Source of the DNA: Pseudomonas sp. Q1-7
GTDB lineage: Bacteria; Pseudomonadota; Gammaproteobacteria; Pseudomonadales; Pseudomonadaceae
Assembly (NCBI RefSeq): GCF_028010285.1
Contig: NZ_CP116304.1
Location: 3,922,501-3,986,500, forward strand
Reading direction: 5' to 3'
DNA: 64,000 nt
Shown: one piece after another, positions 6,680 to 19,595 of the stretch
How the letters are laid out: every line of letters begins with the position of its first letter
Numbering within the stretch: position 1 is the first letter of the stretch
Made by a program: the position numbers and the translations under genes
Notes under the pieces: model-generated
What the model was told of the DNA's origin: nothing
Databases searched by the model: none
What the model saw: only the letters and a program-made list of their open reading frames with translations

Positions 6680-7492
6680 CTAGCGGGACTTCAGCAGCGA
6701 CAGCCAGCGCGCCGGCGACAGTCCGAAGGCGTGAACGAAGTGGCGTGTCATGTGGCTCTGATCGTAGAACCCCGCGCAGACAGCCGCGTCGGCCAGGCTC
6801 GAGCCGGCCAGCAGAAGGTCACGGCAGATATCCAGGCGCCGCATCGTCACATACCGATAGGGGCTGGTGCCGAACAGCGCGCGAAAGTCTCGGGACAGGC
6901 CGCAGCGGTCGCGCCCGCTGACCTGCTCCAGCGCATCCATCGTGATGCTCGCACCGTTCATATCGAGGATGTACGTGCGGGCGCGCTCGGCGGCCTGGTA
7001 GTCCGGGGCGCGACGCCCCCGGCGGCTGTTGGCGGCGGCCTCCAGCGCGTGCGCAAGATCATGGAGGGCGTCGTCCTCTTCCAATGATTCGACCGGGTGT
7101 TCCATGGCCTGCAGGAAGGTATCGGTTGCCCGGAGGATGCGTACGTCATTGGACAGGCCACCCGCGATGAAGGGCAGCGCTTTGCCGCCCAGCGCCTGCT
7201 GGATCAGCACCGGGTCCACATAGAGCATGCGGTAACGGAAGCCTTCGTCGGTGCCGGCCATGCCGTCGTGAAGTTCATCCGGATGGAGCACCAGCGCCCC
7301 GCCGGGGAGGCTGTGCCGCATGGCTCCGCGATAACGAAAGCTCTGCACGCCGGACAGTGTGCGGCCGATGGCATAGGTGTCATGCCGATGGGGCTCGTAG
7401 CCGTGGCCGGTGAAATAGGCCTCGATTCGCTCCACCTTGCTCGGAAAATAACTGTGAAGCACCCAGTCTCGCCGGCTGGTACCTGCGCTCAT
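6680..7492 (-). CDS. AraC-family transcriptional regulator
   Basis: 270-aa regulator. It has an N-terminal cupin-like effector domain (HRHDTYAIGRTLSGVQSF, HPDELHDG; about 30-80) and a C-terminal AraC double helix-turn-helix (about 165-265, ending FYDQSHMTRHFVHAFGLSP). The start at 7492 is supported by AAGGAGGT 8 nt before it. It is followed on the same strand by the cupin gene, a likely target or partner. A strong hairpin terminator separates it from cmk. The effector is unknown. Confidence 0.9.
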   Translation of the reverse strand: MSAGTSRRDWVLHSYFPSKVERIEAYFTGHGYEPHRHDTYAIGRTLSGVQSFRYRGAMRHSLPGGALVLHPDELHDGMAGTDEGFRYRMLYVDPVLIQQALGGKALPFIAGGLSNDVRILRATDTFLQAMEHPVESLEEDDALHDLAHALEAAANSRRGRRAPDYQAAERARTYILDMNGASITMDALEQVSGRDRCGLSRDFRALFGTSPYRYVTMRRLDICRDLLLAGSSLADAAVCAGFYDQSHMTRHFVHAFGLSPARWLSLLKSR

Positions 7493-7603
7493 TACGTCGA
7501 CCTCCTTCGCGGCATCGAGCGGCATGGGCAACGATAAATCGCTTTGCCCGGGGTGTCTCGCCCGATGGTCGCGTGCGAGCCTGCGCGCTCCGCCCTCCCC
7601 CAC

Positions 7604-7645
7604 AAACGAGAACGCCGCAGTCCGGGGACTGCGGCGTTCTCGTTT
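7604..7645. terminator. strong hairpin terminator after cmk
   Basis: Perfect inverted repeat with 20-bp arms (7604-7623 and 7626-7645) and a 2-nt loop, starting 11 bp after the cmk stop on the minus strand, with AAA/TTT ends suited to termination in both directions. It closes the cmk operon at the point where most pseudomonads continue into rpsA. Confidence 0.85.
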
Positions 7646-7655
7646 CAGCTCGGAC

Positions 7656-8342
7656 TCAATCGTCCAGGCCGAGGGCGGCGAAGGCTTCGAGGATCTTGTC
7701 CTGCACTTCGTCGATGCTGAGGCTGGTGGAGTCGAGGATGATCGCGTCCGGAGCCGGTTTCAGCGGGGCCACGGAGCGCTGGCTGTCACGCTCGTCACGC
7801 TCCTGGATTTCCTTCAGCAGGGCGTCCTGATCGGCCTCCATTCCCTTGTCCTTGAGCTGCAGGTAGCGGCGGCGGGCACGCTCTGCGGCGCTGGCGGTAA
7901 GGAAAATCTTCAGCTGCGCCTGGGGGAAGACGACGGTGCCCATGTCGCGGCCGTCGGCCACCAGGCCGGGGGCTTCAAGGAAGGCCCGCTGGCGTTGCAG
8001 CAGGGCCTCGCGCACGGCGGGCAGCGCGGCGACCTGGGAGGCGCCGGCGCCGACCTGCTCGGAGCGGATCACGTCGGTAACGTCTTCGCCTTCCAGCACG
8101 ATGCTCTGGCCACCGCCGGCCTTGGCGTTGAACTGCACGTCCAGGTGCGCCGCCAGGACCTTGAGCGCTTCCTCGTTGGTCAGGTCGACGCCGTGGTTGC
8201 GCGCGGCGAAGGCCAGCAGGCGGTACAGCGCGCCGGAATCCAGCAGGTGCCAGCCAAGGCGCTTGGCCAGGCGGCCGGCGACGGTGCCCTTGCCGGAACC
8301 GCTGGGGCCGTCGATGGCGATCACAGGCAGGTTGGCGTTCAT
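7656..8342 (-). CDS. cmk: cytidylate kinase
   Basis: 228 aa, the normal length. It phosphorylates CMP and dCMP with ATP in the cytoplasm. The P-loop GPSGSGKGT is at about residues 12-20, with [12 protein letters not shown] for CMP binding and [11 protein letters not shown] (about 132-142) before the lid region rich in Arg ([12 protein letters not shown]). The ATG overlaps the stop of the upstream tyrA-aroA gene (ATGA), so the two are translationally coupled. In most pseudomonads and in E. coli the next gene is rpsA; here a 20-bp-stem terminator and an AraC gene follow. Confidence 0.97.
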   Translation of the reverse strand: MNANLPVIAIDGPSGSGKGTVAGRLAKRLGWHLLDSGALYRLLAFAARNHGVDLTNEEALKVLAAHLDVQFNAKAGGGQSIVLEGEDVTDVIRSEQVGAGASQVAALPAVREALLQRQRAFLEAPGLVADGRDMGTVVFPQAQLKIFLTASAAERARRRYLQLKDKGMEADQDALLKEIQERDERDSQRSVAPLKPAPDAIILDSTSLSIDEVQDKILEAFAALGLDD

Positions 8343-10582
8343 GCCTGGCCCTCTTCCGCAACGCGGATGCCGGTCTGGGCCGCGAGGCCGAGGAAGTTCG
8401 GGAAAGACGTGGCGACGTTGGCGCAGTCATGGATGCGGATCGGCGCGCTGGCGCGCAGCGAGGCGACGCTGAAGGACATGGCGATACGGTGGTCGCCGTG
8501 GCTCCAGACTTCGCCGCCGCCCATCGGGCCGCCTTCGATGACGATGCCGTCCGGGGTCGGTTCGGCCTTCACGCCCAGGGTCTGCAGGCCGTCGGCCATG
8601 ACCTGGATGCGGTCGGACTCCTTCACCCGCAGTTCTTCCGCGCCACGCAGCACGGTGCGACCTTCGGCGCAGGCGGCGGCGACGAAGAGCACGGGGAATT
8701 CGTCGATGGCCAGCGGAACCAGGTCTTCGGGAATGTCGATGCCTTTCAGCTTGGCCGCGCGCACGCGGATGTCGGCCACCGGCTCGCCGCCCACTTCACG
8801 CGGGTTCTCCAGGGTGATGTCGCCGCCCATGAGCTTGAGGATGTCGATCACGCCGGTGCGGGTGGGGTTGATGCCCACGTGTTCCAGCACCAGTTCGGAG
8901 CCTTCGGCGATGCTTGCGGCTACCAGGAAGAAGGCCGCCGAGGAAATGTCGGCCGGTACTTCGATCTTGCAGGCGCTGAGCTGGTGGCCGCTCTCGACGG
9001 TGGCGGTGTTGCCGTCCACGTTCACCGGGTAGCCGAAGCCTTGCAGCATGCGTTCGGTGTGGTCGCGGGTCGGCGCCGGCTCGGTGACGGCGGTTTCACC
9101 GGCGGCGTAGAGGCCGGCGAGCAGCAGGCAGGATTTCACCTGGGCGCTGGCCATGGGCATTTCGTAGCTCATGCCGGTCAGGCGCTGGCCGCCGCGGATG
9201 GTCAGCGGCGGACGGCCTTCGGCGCCGGTCTCGATCACCGCGCCCATCTCGCGCAGCGGCTTGGCCACGCGGTTCATCGGGCGCTTGGTGAGGGAGGCGT
9301 CGCCGGTCAGGGTGGTGTCGAACGGCTGGGCCGCCAGCAGGCCGCTGAGCAGGCGCATGGAGGTGCCGGAATTACCGAGGTACAGCGGGCCGGGCGGCGG
9401 CTTGAGGCCGTGCAGGCCGACGCCGTGGATGGTCACGCGGCCGTGGTGCGGGCCTTCGATGACGACACCCATGTCGCGGAAGGCCTGCAAGGTGGCCAGG
9501 GCGTCTTCGCCTTCGAGGAAGCCTTCGACCTCGGTGGTGCCGACGGCCAGGGAGCCGAGCATGATGGAACGGTGGGAAATGGACTTGTCGCCCGGTACGC
9601 GGATGCGACCGGCGAGTTGGCCACCGGGCTGGGCGAGGTAGATCAGGTCGTTGTTATGCATGGCGTCCACATAGGCCCTGCGGGCCAGGATTTTGCTGAA
9701 ATGCTCGCGGGCGAAGCGGGCGCGGGTGAACACGCCCAGCAATTCATGCCCATCCCCTGCGTCGACCGCGCCGCGCAGGGCGTCGAGGTCGGCGCGAAAT
9801 GCGTCCAGGATGCGCAGCACCGCCTCGCGGTTGGCGAGGAAGATGTCGTGCCACATCACCGGGTCGCTGCCGGCGATCCGCGTGAAGTCGCGGAAGCCGC
9901 CGGCGGCGTAGCGGAAGATTTCCAGGTTCTCGCTGCGCTTGGCCAGCGAGTCGACCAGGCCGAATGCCAGCAGGTGCGGCAGGTGGCTGGTCGCGGCGAG
10001 CACTTCGTCATGGTGCTCGACTTCCATATGTTCGACGTCTGCCCCCAGGGCACGCCAGAGCCGGTCGACGGACTGCAGCGCGGCCTGATCGGTGTTCTCC
10101 ACCGGGGTGAGGATGACCTTGTGCCGACGGAACAGGCTGGCGTTGGCCGCCTCCACCCCGCTCTTCTCCGAGCCGGCGATGGGGTGGCCGGGGACGAAGC
10201 GCGGCGGCATGCCGTCGAAGGCCCGGCGCGCGGCGCGCACCACGTTGCCCTTGGCGCTGCCGACGTCGGTCAGCACGGCATTGCCCAGGTCAAGGTTGGA
10301 GAGTTCGGCAAGGAGCTTTTCCATGGCGAGGATGGGCACGGCCAGTTGAATCACGTCGGCGCCATGGCAGGCCGCGGCGAGGTCGTTCTCGCAGCGATCG
10401 ACCACGCCGGTCTCGACGGCGATGCGGCAGGATTCCGGGTCCTTGTCGACGCCCAGCACTTCGGCGAACAGGCCCTTCTCGCGCAGGCCCTTGGCGAAGG
10501 AGCCGCCGATCAGTCCGAGGCCGATCACCACCAGGCGCCCGAAGATAGGGGTGCCCTGTTGCAGGGTCATGACATCAGCCAC
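8339..10582 (-). CDS. tyrA-aroA: bifunctional prephenate/cyclohexadienyl dehydrogenase and EPSP synthase (TyrA-AroA fusion)
   Basis: 747-aa fusion typical of Pseudomonas. The N-terminal dehydrogenase (about 1-300) begins with the NAD(P) fold [11 protein letters not shown] and has [11 protein letters not shown]; it makes tyrosine precursors from prephenate or arogenate. The C-terminal EPSP synthase (about 310-745) shows GDKSISHRS (PEP site), [11 protein letters not shown] and [11 protein letters not shown]; it makes 5-enolpyruvylshikimate-3-phosphate. The GTG start at 10582 follows AAGGTG and overlaps the end of hisC by 8 nt; an ATG four codons later is an alternative. Coupled to cmk downstream (ATGA). 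Confidence 0.95.
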   Translation of the reverse strand: MADVMTLQQGTPIFGRLVVIGLGLIGGSFAKGLREKGLFAEVLGVDKDPESCRIAVETGVVDRCENDLAAACHGADVIQLAVPILAMEKLLAELSNLDLGNAVLTDVGSAKGNVVRAARRAFDGMPPRFVPGHPIAGSEKSGVEAANASLFRRHKVILTPVENTDQAALQSVDRLWRALGADVEHMEVEHHDEVLAATSHLPHLLAFGLVDSLAKRSENLEIFRYAAGGFRDFTRIAGSDPVMWHDIFLANREAVLRILDAFRADLDALRGAVDAGDGHELLGVFTRARFAREHFSKILARRAYVDAMHNNDLIYLAQPGGQLAGRIRVPGDKSISHRSIMLGSLAVGTTEVEGFLEGEDALATLQAFRDMGVVIEGPHHGRVTIHGVGLHGLKPPPGPLYLGNSGTSMRLLSGLLAAQPFDTTLTGDASLTKRPMNRVAKPLREMGAVIETGAEGRPPLTIRGGQRLTGMSYEMPMASAQVKSCLLLAGLYAAGETAVTEPAPTRDHTERMLQGFGYPVNVDGNTATVESGHQLSACKIEVPADISSAAFFLVAASIAEGSELVLEHVGINPTRTGVIDILKLMGGDITLENPREVGGEPVADIRVRAAKLKGIDIPEDLVPLAIDEFPVLFVAAACAEGRTVLRGAEELRVKESDRIQVMADGLQTLGVKAEPTPDGIVIEGGPMGGGEVWSHGDHRIAMSFSVASLRASAPIRIHDCANVATSFPNFLGLAAQTGIRVAEEGQA

Positions 10583-11687
10583 GGCCCAGCACCTTGGCCA
10601 GTGCCTCCAGGCAACGGGCGTTCTCCTCCGGCAGGCCGATGGAGACGCGCAGGAAGGTGGGCATGCCGTAACCGGCCACGGGGCGCAGGATCACGCCTTC
10701 GCGCAGCATGCCCTGGTTGATCGGCGCGGCATCGCGGCCGAAGTCCACGGCGATGAAGTTGCCCTTGGAGGGAATCCAGGACAGCCCCAGGGCGCGGAAG
10801 CCCGCTTCCAGCTGGGCCATGCCGGCGTCATTGACGCGGCGGCTCTCGGCCAGGTACTCGGCGTCGTCCAGCGCGGCGCAGGCGGCAGCCAGGGCCAGGC
10901 TGTTGACGTTGAACGGCTGGCGCACGCGGTTCAGCACATCCGCCACCTGGGCGCTGGACAGGCCGTAGCCCACACGCAGCGACGCCAGGCCGTAGGCCTT
11001 GGAGAAGGTGCGGGACACCAGCAGGTTCGGGTAGCGGGCCAGGTAGTTCAGGCCGTCAGGCAGGTCATCGCCCTCGGCGTACTCGATGTAGGCCTCGTCC
11101 AGCACCACCAGGACGCTCTCCGGAACCTTGGCGAGGAAGTCTTCCAGCGCCGCCGGACCGAACCAGGTGCCGGTGGGGTTGTTCGGGTTGGCGACGAACA
11201 CCACACGGGTGTTGGCGTCGATGGCCGCCAGCATGGCCGGCAGGTCGTGGCCGTAGTCCTTCGCGGGTACGACCTTGCCGGTGGCGCCCACGGCCTGGGT
11301 GGCAATGGGGTAGACGGCGAAGGCGTGCTCACTGAATACGGCGTTCAGACCAGGGGCCAGGTAGGCGCGGGCCACCAGGTCGAGGATGTCGTTGGAACCG
11401 TTGCCCAGGGTGACCTGGGCCGGCGTCACGCCGCAGCGCTCGGCCAGGCGACGCTTGAGTTCGAAGCCGTTGCCGTCCGGGTAGCGGGTCAGTTCGGCCA
11501 GCTCGGCGCGAATGGCCTCGAGGGCCTTGGGGCTTGGACCGAGCGGGTTCTCGTTGCTGGCCAGCTTGACGATGCCGGCGGGGTCGAGGTCCAGCTCGCG
11601 GGCCAGTTCATCCACCGGCTTGCCGGGCACGTAGGGCGAAAGTTTCTGCACGCCCGGCTGGGCAAGGGCGAGGAAGTCACAGCTCAT
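10575..11687 (-). CDS. hisC: histidinol-phosphate/aromatic aminotransferase (HisC2 type)
   Basis: 370-aa fold-type I PLP enzyme. Visible motifs are NENPLGPSPKAL near the start, NGSNDILDL, NPNNPTGTW (about 165-173), DEAYIEYA and the PLP lysine in SRTFSKAYGLASLRVGY (about 220-236). It transfers amino groups to histidinol phosphate or to aromatic keto acids. Its place between pheA and tyrA-aroA suggests the aromatic role, with this copy usually a second hisC in pseudomonads. The ATG at 11687 follows GAGG; an 80-bp gap separates it from pheA. Confidence 0.92.
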   Translation of the reverse strand: MSCDFLALAQPGVQKLSPYVPGKPVDELARELDLDPAGIVKLASNENPLGPSPKALEAIRAELAELTRYPDGNGFELKRRLAERCGVTPAQVTLGNGSNDILDLVARAYLAPGLNAVFSEHAFAVYPIATQAVGATGKVVPAKDYGHDLPAMLAAIDANTRVVFVANPNNPTGTWFGPAALEDFLAKVPESVLVVLDEAYIEYAEGDDLPDGLNYLARYPNLLVSRTFSKAYGLASLRVGYGLSSAQVADVLNRVRQPFNVNSLALAAACAALDDAEYLAESRRVNDAGMAQLEAGFRALGLSWIPSKGNFIAVDFGRDAAPINQGMLREGVILRPVAGYGMPTFLRVSIGLPEENARCLEALAKVLGRG

Positions 11688-11766
11688 GGATTCAGCCTCA
11701 ACTACGGGCTCAGGGCCGCCGTGGCGCGCCCCAACCCTGGCTGGAGCGCAACGGCCCGTCGCGAAT

Positions 11767-12861
11767 TCAAAGCACCGCTTTGGGGTAGGAACCCAGCACC
11801 TTCAGGGCAACGGCTTCCTGGTTGATCTTCTCCAGCACGTCCTTGATCAGCGGGTCGCGGTGGTGGCCGACGAAGTCGATGAAGAACACGTAGGTCCACT
11901 TGCCGCTGCGGGACGGGCGGGTCTCGATGCGGGTCAGGTCGATGCCGTTGTTGTGGAACGGCACCAGGAGTTCGTGCAGCGCGCCCGGTTTGTTGCGCAT
12001 GGAGACGATGATGGAGGTCTTGTCGTCGCCGGTGGGCGGCACCTCCTGGCTGCCGATGATGAGGAAGCGCGTGGAGTTGTCCGGGCGGTCCTCGATCTTC
12101 TCGCAGAGCTTGGTCAGGCCGTAGAGGTTGGCCGCCATGTCGCCGGCGATGGCCGCCGAGTTCCACTCGCTCTTCACCCGCTTGGCCGCGTCGGCGTTGC
12201 TGGGCACGGCCACGCGCTCGACATTCGGGTAGTGGGCGTCCAGCCACTTGCGGCACTGGGCCAGGGACTGGGCGTGGGAATAGATGCGGGTGATGTTGTC
12301 GGTCTTGGTGTTCTCGCCCACCAGCAGGTGGTGGTGGATGCGCAGCTCCACTTCGCCGCAGATCACCATGTCGTGTTCGAGGAAGCTGTCGAGGGTGTGG
12401 TTCACCGCGCCCTCGGTGGAGTTTTCCACCGGCACCACGCCGAAGTTGACCGCGCCGGCGGCCACTTCACGGAACACTTCGTCGATGGCCGCCATCGGCG
12501 AGCTGATCACCGCGTGGCCGAAATGCTTGAGCGCCGCGGCCTGGGTGAAGGTGCCCTCCGGGCCGAGGTAGGCGACCTTGAGCGGCTGCTCCAGGGCCAG
12601 GCAGGACGACATGATCTCGCGGAACAGCCGCGCCATCTCTTCGTTGTCCAGCGGCCCCTTGTTGCGGTCCATGATGTGCTTGAGCACCCAGGCTTCGCGT
12701 TCGGGGCGGTAGAAGACCGGCGTCTCGCCTTCGGGCAGGGACTGCATCTTCACCCGCGCCACGTCCTGGGCGCAGCGGGCACGCTCGCTGATGAGCTCGA
12801 GAATCTTCTCGTCGAGGCTGTCGATGCGCAGGCGCAGCGCCTTGAGTTCCTGCTCGGACAT
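11767..12861 (-). CDS. pheA: bifunctional chorismate mutase/prephenate dehydratase (P-protein)
   Basis: 364 aa. Chorismate mutase domain at about 1-90 (LRLRIDSLDEKILELISERA). Prephenate dehydratase domain at about 93-270 (VAYLGPEGTFTQAAA, VPVENSTEGAVNHTLD, TRFLIIG). ACT regulatory domain at about 280-364, with GALHELL and a TRIETRP motif where ESRP is usual; phenylalanine feedback is therefore expected. It catalyses chorismate to phenylpyruvate. The start ATG overlaps the serC stop by one base (TGATG), so it is coupled to serC. Confidence 0.96.
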   Translation of the reverse strand: MSEQELKALRLRIDSLDEKILELISERARCAQDVARVKMQSLPEGETPVFYRPEREAWVLKHIMDRNKGPLDNEEMARLFREIMSSCLALEQPLKVAYLGPEGTFTQAAALKHFGHAVISSPMAAIDEVFREVAAGAVNFGVVPVENSTEGAVNHTLDSFLEHDMVICGEVELRIHHHLLVGENTKTDNITRIYSHAQSLAQCRKWLDAHYPNVERVAVPSNADAAKRVKSEWNSAAIAGDMAANLYGLTKLCEKIEDRPDNSTRFLIIGSQEVPPTGDDKTSIIVSMRNKPGALHELLVPFHNNGIDLTRIETRPSRSGKWTYVFFIDFVGHHRDPLIKDVLEKINQEAVALKVLGSYPKAVL

Positions 12862-13952
12862 CAGCCGTGCTCCTTCTCGAACTCCGCCATGTAGGCCACC
12901 AGGGCTTCCACCGCGTCAAGGCCGACGGCGTTGTAGATGGAGGCACGCATGCCGCCCACCGAGCGGTGGCCCTTGAGGTTCAGCAGGCCACGGGCGTCGG
13001 CGCCAGCGAGGAAGTCCTTGTCCAGGCGCTCGTCGGCCAGGCGGAACGGCACGTTCATCCAGGAGCGGGCGTTGTGGGCAATCGGGTTGGTGTAGAACTC
13101 GCTCTTGTCGATGGTGCCGTAGAGCAGGTCCTTCTTGGCCTTGTTGCGCTGCTCCATGGCCTCGACGCCGCCCTGCTCCTTCAGCCACTCGAAGACGAGG
13201 CCGGAGAGGTACCAGGAGAAGGTGGCGGGGGTGTTGTACATGGAGCCGTTATCGGCGGCGACCTTGTAGTTGAGCATGGTCGGGCAGTGGGCGCGGGCGC
13301 GGCCCAGCAGGTCCTCGCGGACGATGACCACCACCAGGCCGCTCGGGCCGATGTTCTTTTGCGCGCCGGCGTAGATCAGGCCGAAGCGGGAGACGTCCAG
13401 CGGGCGGGAAAGGATGTCCGAGGACATGTCGACCACCAGCGGCACGTCGCCCACTTCCGGAATCCAGTCGAACTGCAGACCGCCGATGGTTTCGTTGGAG
13501 GCGTAGTGCAGGTAGGCGGCGTCCTTGGACAGCTGCCACTCGTTCTGGCCGGGGATGGCGAAGTAGTCGTAGCCCTTGGCGCTGGCGGCGACGTTGACGC
13601 GGCCGAAACGGCTGGCTTCGTCGATGCTCTTCTTCGACCAGATGCCGGTGTCGATGTAGTCGGCGACGCCGTTTTCCGGCAGCAGGTTCAGCGGAATCTC
13701 GGCGAACTGCTGGCTGGCGCCGCCCTGGAGGAACAGCACCTTGTAGTTGGAGGGGATGGACAGGAGGTCGCGCAGGTCCTGCTCGGCCTTTTCGGCAATG
13801 GCGACGTACTCGTCGCTGCGGTGGCTCATTTCCATGACGGACAGGCCTTTGCCCTGCCAGTCGAGGAGTTCCGCCTGGGCGCGTTGCAGAACAGCTTCCG
13901 GAAGCGCGGCCGGGCCGGCGCAGAAGTTAAAGGCTCGCTTGCTCACATCCAT
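12861..13952 (-). CDS. serC: 3-phosphoserine/phosphohydroxythreonine aminotransferase
   Basis: 363 aa, normal for SerC. It is a PLP enzyme that makes phosphoserine in the serine pathway and phosphohydroxythreonine for vitamin B6. Motifs: RAFNFCAGPAALPEAVL at the N-terminus, VVDMSSDILSRPLD, and the PLP lysine in YAGAQKNIGPSGL (about 190-202). ATG 13952 was chosen by family length; the open frame allows 8 more residues. First gene of the serC-pheA-hisC-tyrA/aroA-cmk operon, separated from gyrA by a hairpin. Confidence 0.96.
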   Translation of the reverse strand: MDVSKRAFNFCAGPAALPEAVLQRAQAELLDWQGKGLSVMEMSHRSDEYVAIAEKAEQDLRDLLSIPSNYKVLFLQGGASQQFAEIPLNLLPENGVADYIDTGIWSKKSIDEASRFGRVNVAASAKGYDYFAIPGQNEWQLSKDAAYLHYASNETIGGLQFDWIPEVGDVPLVVDMSSDILSRPLDVSRFGLIYAGAQKNIGPSGLVVVIVREDLLGRARAHCPTMLNYKVAADNGSMYNTPATFSWYLSGLVFEWLKEQGGVEAMEQRNKAKKDLLYGTIDKSEFYTNPIAHNARSWMNVPFRLADERLDKDFLAGADARGLLNLKGHRSVGGMRASIYNAVGLDAVEALVAYMAEFEKEHG

Positions 13953-13965
13953 TCTCACTGGGTAG

Positions 13966-13989
13966 CGCGGGGGCACCAGTGCCCCCGCG
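13966..13989. terminator. hairpin between gyrA and serC
   Basis: 11-bp perfect stem (CGCGGGGGCAC/GTGCCCCCGCG) with a 2-nt loop, in the 89-bp gap after gyrA on the minus strand. It lacks a T-tract and lies 14 bp before the serC start, so it may act as an attenuator or a weak gyrA terminator. Confidence 0.45.
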
Positions 13990-14041
13990 GATTGTCGTCT
14001 ACCGAATGGACAGGCCGGCGAAGACCTGCCCGTTTCTACAC

Positions 14042-16816
<2,775 letters not shown>

Positions 16817-17012
16817 GAGAAGCCTGGTTCCTTTTTCTGATGTAACTCCGCCCCGCTCGTCCTGAGCGGTACGAAGCTCGTCACTGCGGCCAGAAGCTGC
16901 AGCGACTCACGACAAATCAACGAGTTAAGCCAAGGATCTGTGCAATTAGGCCGCCTCGATGGAGGGGCGGCAATAACTGCCGGAGCTTACCACAGTCACC
17001 GCCTTGCACCTA

Positions 17013-17038
17013 CCCCGCCGGGCGGCCAGCCGGCGGGG
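17013..17038. terminator. hairpin after mtnA
   Basis: 9-bp perfect stem CCCCGCCGG/CCGGCGGGG with an 8-nt loop, starting about 20 bp after the mtnA stop on the minus strand. No T-tract; a GC-rich weak terminator or readthrough block ahead of gyrA is possible. Confidence 0.4.
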
Positions 17039-17059
17039 CCAAGATGCCGCATCAGCGGC

Positions 17060-18136
17060 TCAATGCAGGCGCTTGCGACACATCAACTGGGCCATCTTGG
17101 CGGCATCGGGACGCTCGACCACACCCTTCTCGGTCACGATGGCGTCGATCAGGTCGGCCGGGGTCACGTCAAACACCGGATTCACCGCATGGACCTCCGC
17201 CGCGACCCGGCGGCCACCCAGGTCCAGCAGCTCGGAACCGTCGCGCTCCTCGATCGGGATGTCGTCGCCGCTTTCCAGGGACATATCGATGGTGGAACTG
17301 GGCGCTACCACCATGAAGCGCACACCGTGGTGCATGGCGTTGACCGCCAATTGGTAAGTGCCGATCTTGTTGGCCACATCGCCGTTGGCGGTGATGCGGT
17401 CGGCGCCGACGATCACCCAGGTGATCCCGGCGGTCTTCATCAGGTGGGCGGCCGCGGCGTCGGCATTGAGGCTCACCGGCACGCCTTCATTGGCCAGCTC
17501 CCACGCAGTCAGGCGTGCGCCCTGCAGCCAGGGGCGGGTTTCGTCGGCGTAGACCCGTTCCACCAGGCCGTCGAGGTGGGCCGCGCGGATCACCCCGAGG
17601 GCGGTACCGAAGCCGCCGGTGGCCAGGGCGCCAGTGTTGCAGTGGGTCAGCAGCGCCTGGGGGCTGCCCTGGTGCTTGCGGATCAGTTCCATGCCCAACT
17701 GAGCCATGGTCAGGTTGGCTTCGCGGTCGCTCAGGTGGATGGAAATCGCCTCCGCTTCCAGCGCCTGCAGCGGAGTTTCGCCGTCGCGCAGGCGCTCCAG
17801 GCGCTCGCGCATGCGGTTCAGCGCCCAGAACAGATTGACCGCCGTGGGCCGCGATTCGGCCAGCACCCTGAAGTCATCCTCCAGCGCCGCGCGCCAGTCG
17901 CCACCGGCGGCGATCCGCGTCCGGGCACCCAGCACCACACCATAGGCAGCGCTGATGCCGATGGCCGGCGCACCGCGCACCACCATCTGGCGAATGGCCT
18001 GGGCCACACCCTCGGCGGTTTCGTAGGACAACCAGACTTCCTCGGCCGGCAGCAGGCGCTGGTCGAGCAGATGCAGCGCGCCGTCGCGCCAGTCGATGGC
18101 CTTGACCTTCTCGGCCGCTAACAGTTGTTCACGCAT
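17060..18136 (-). CDS. mtnA: methylthioribose-1-phosphate isomerase
   Basis: 358 aa. It isomerises 5-methylthioribose 1-phosphate to methylthioribulose 1-phosphate in methionine salvage. Substrate loop [15 protein letters not shown] (about 50-64); catalytic Cys in [13 protein letters not shown] (about 163-175); catalytic Asp in [20 protein letters not shown] (about 240-259). The start at 18136 was chosen because GTGAGGTG lies just upstream; a longer frame exists but runs through the promoter. It is divergent from mtaD, which feeds the same nucleoside recycling. Confidence 0.96.
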   Translation of the reverse strand: MREQLLAAEKVKAIDWRDGALHLLDQRLLPAEEVWLSYETAEGVAQAIRQMVVRGAPAIGISAAYGVVLGARTRIAAGGDWRAALEDDFRVLAESRPTAVNLFWALNRMRERLERLRDGETPLQALEAEAISIHLSDREANLTMAQLGMELIRKHQGSPQALLTHCNTGALATGGFGTALGVIRAAHLDGLVERVYADETRPWLQGARLTAWELANEGVPVSLNADAAAAHLMKTAGITWVIVGADRITANGDVANKIGTYQLAVNAMHHGVRFMVVAPSSTIDMSLESGDDIPIEERDGSELLDLGGRRVAAEVHAVNPVFDVTPADLIDAIVTEKGVVERPDAAKMAQLMCRKRLH

Positions 18137-18175
18137 CGACCACCTCACAACCCGTAACTCGCGGAAAAACCGCAG

Positions 18176-18213
18176 ATTATAGCGAGCCGGAGCCCTTCTG
18201 GCTCGGGTATACT
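18176..18213. promoter_or_regulatory. divergent promoters of mtnA and mtaD
   Basis: In the 112-bp gap between divergent genes there is a perfect -10 TATAAT on the minus strand (18176-18181) for mtnA and a -10 TATACT on the plus strand (18208-18213) for mtaD. The -35 regions are poor on both sides and overlap each other, so initiation at one may affect the other. Confidence 0.6.
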
Positions 18214-18248
18214 GCCGCCACTTCGATTTGCGCCCAGGATGCGCCGCC

Positions 18249-19574
18249 ATGCCCAGCCCCAACGCCCCGCTCGACCTGCTCCTGCTCCCGTCCTGGATAG
18301 TCCCGGTGGAACCCGCCGGTGTCGTGTTGCGGGATCATGCACTGGGGATTCGCGACGGTCGTATCGCCCTGCTCGCCCCCCGCGACGTCGCGCTGCGCAC
18401 CGAAGCCCGCGAAACCCGCGAGCTGCCGGGCATGTTGCTGGCGCCCGGGCTGATCAACGCCCACGGCCACGCCGCGATGACCCTGTTCCGCGGTCTGGCC
18501 GACGACCTGCCGCTGATGACCTGGCTACAGGAGCACATCTGGCCCGCCGAGGCCAAGTGGGTCGATGAGACTTTCGTGCGCGACGGCACCGAATTGGCCG
18601 TCGCCGAGCAGCTCAAGGGCGGCATCAGCTGCTTCTCCGACATGTACTTCTTCCCGGCCCAGGCCAGCGCCGTCATCCATGCCAGCGGCATCAAGGCGCA
18701 GCTGGCGATCCCGGTGCTGGACTTCCCCATTCCCGGCGCCGCCGACGCCGCCGAGGCCATTCGCCGTGGCGTCGAGCTGTTCAGCGACCTCAAGCACCAC
18801 CCGCGCATCAAGGTCGCCTTCGGCCCCCATGCACCCTACAGCGTCAGCGACGACAAGCTGGAGAACATCCGCGTGCTCGCCGAGGAGCTGGACGCCGGCA
18901 TTCACATGCACGTGCAGGAAACCGCCTTCGAGGTCCAGCAGAGCCTTGAGCTGCGCGGCGAGCGCCCGATGGCCCGCCTCGCCCGGCTCGGCCTGCTCGG
19001 CCCGCGCTTCCAGGCCGTACACATGACCCAGGTGGACGACGACGACCTGGCGCTGCTGGTGGAAAGCAACAGCAACGTGATCCACTGCCCCGAGTCCAAC
19101 CTCAAGCTGGCCAGCGGCTTCTGCCCGGTGGAGCGCCTGTGGCAGGCCGGCGTGAACGTCGCGATCGGCACCGATGGCGCCGCCAGCAACAATGACCTGG
19201 ACCTGCTCGGCGAAACCCGCACCGCCGCACTCCTGGCCAAGGCCGTGGCCAGTTCGGCCAGTGCCCTGGATGCTCACCGCGCCCTGCGCATGGCCACCCT
19301 GAACGGCGCGCGGGCCCTGGGTATCGACCAGGACACCGGTTCCCTGGAACCGGGCAAGGCCGCCGACCTGGTCGCCTTCGACCTGTCCGGGCTGGCCCAG
19401 CAACCGGTCTACGACCCGGTTTCCCAACTCATCTATGCCACCGGGCGCGACGCGGTGCGGCACCTTTGGGTCGACGGCAGGCACCTGCTGGACGACGGTC
19501 GCCTGACGCGCCTGGACGAAGATCGCCTGGTCGCCACCGCGCGCGACTGGGGCGATCGCATCGCCGGCCGCTGA
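18249..19574 (+). CDS. mtaD: 5-methylthioadenosine/S-adenosylhomocysteine deaminase (TRZ/ATZ amidohydrolase)
   Basis: 441-aa metal-dependent amidohydrolase. Metal ligands: [11 protein letters not shown] (about 79-89), [10 protein letters not shown] (about 195-204), MHVQE (about 220) and [16 protein letters not shown] (about 305-320). In Pseudomonas the MtaD enzyme deaminates methylthioadenosine to methylthioinosine, which enters salvage. ATG 18249 is preferred over 18228 by alignment with the usual start ([13 protein letters not shown]). It is followed 21 bp later by ubiG, so the genes mtaD-ubiG-mupP-yciK form one rightward operon. Confidence 0.93.
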   Translation: MPSPNAPLDLLLLPSWIVPVEPAGVVLRDHALGIRDGRIALLAPRDVALRTEARETRELPGMLLAPGLINAHGHAAMTLFRGLADDLPLMTWLQEHIWPAEAKWVDETFVRDGTELAVAEQLKGGISCFSDMYFFPAQASAVIHASGIKAQLAIPVLDFPIPGAADAAEAIRRGVELFSDLKHHPRIKVAFGPHAPYSVSDDKLENIRVLAEELDAGIHMHVQETAFEVQQSLELRGERPMARLARLGLLGPRFQAVHMTQVDDDDLALLVESNSNVIHCPESNLKLASGFCPVERLWQAGVNVAIGTDGAASNNDLDLLGETRTAALLAKAVASSASALDAHRALRMATLNGARALGIDQDTGSLEPGKAADLVAFDLSGLAQQPVYDPVSQLIYATGRDAVRHLWVDGRHLLDDGRLTRLDEDRLVATARDWGDRIAGR

Positions 19575-19595
19575 ATTCTGTTTCGAGGACATTCC

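Noticed and set aside
8429-10720. 763-aa plus-strand open frame opposite tyrA-aroA
   Set aside because: Shadow of the fusion gene; the minus-strand protein has both enzyme signatures.
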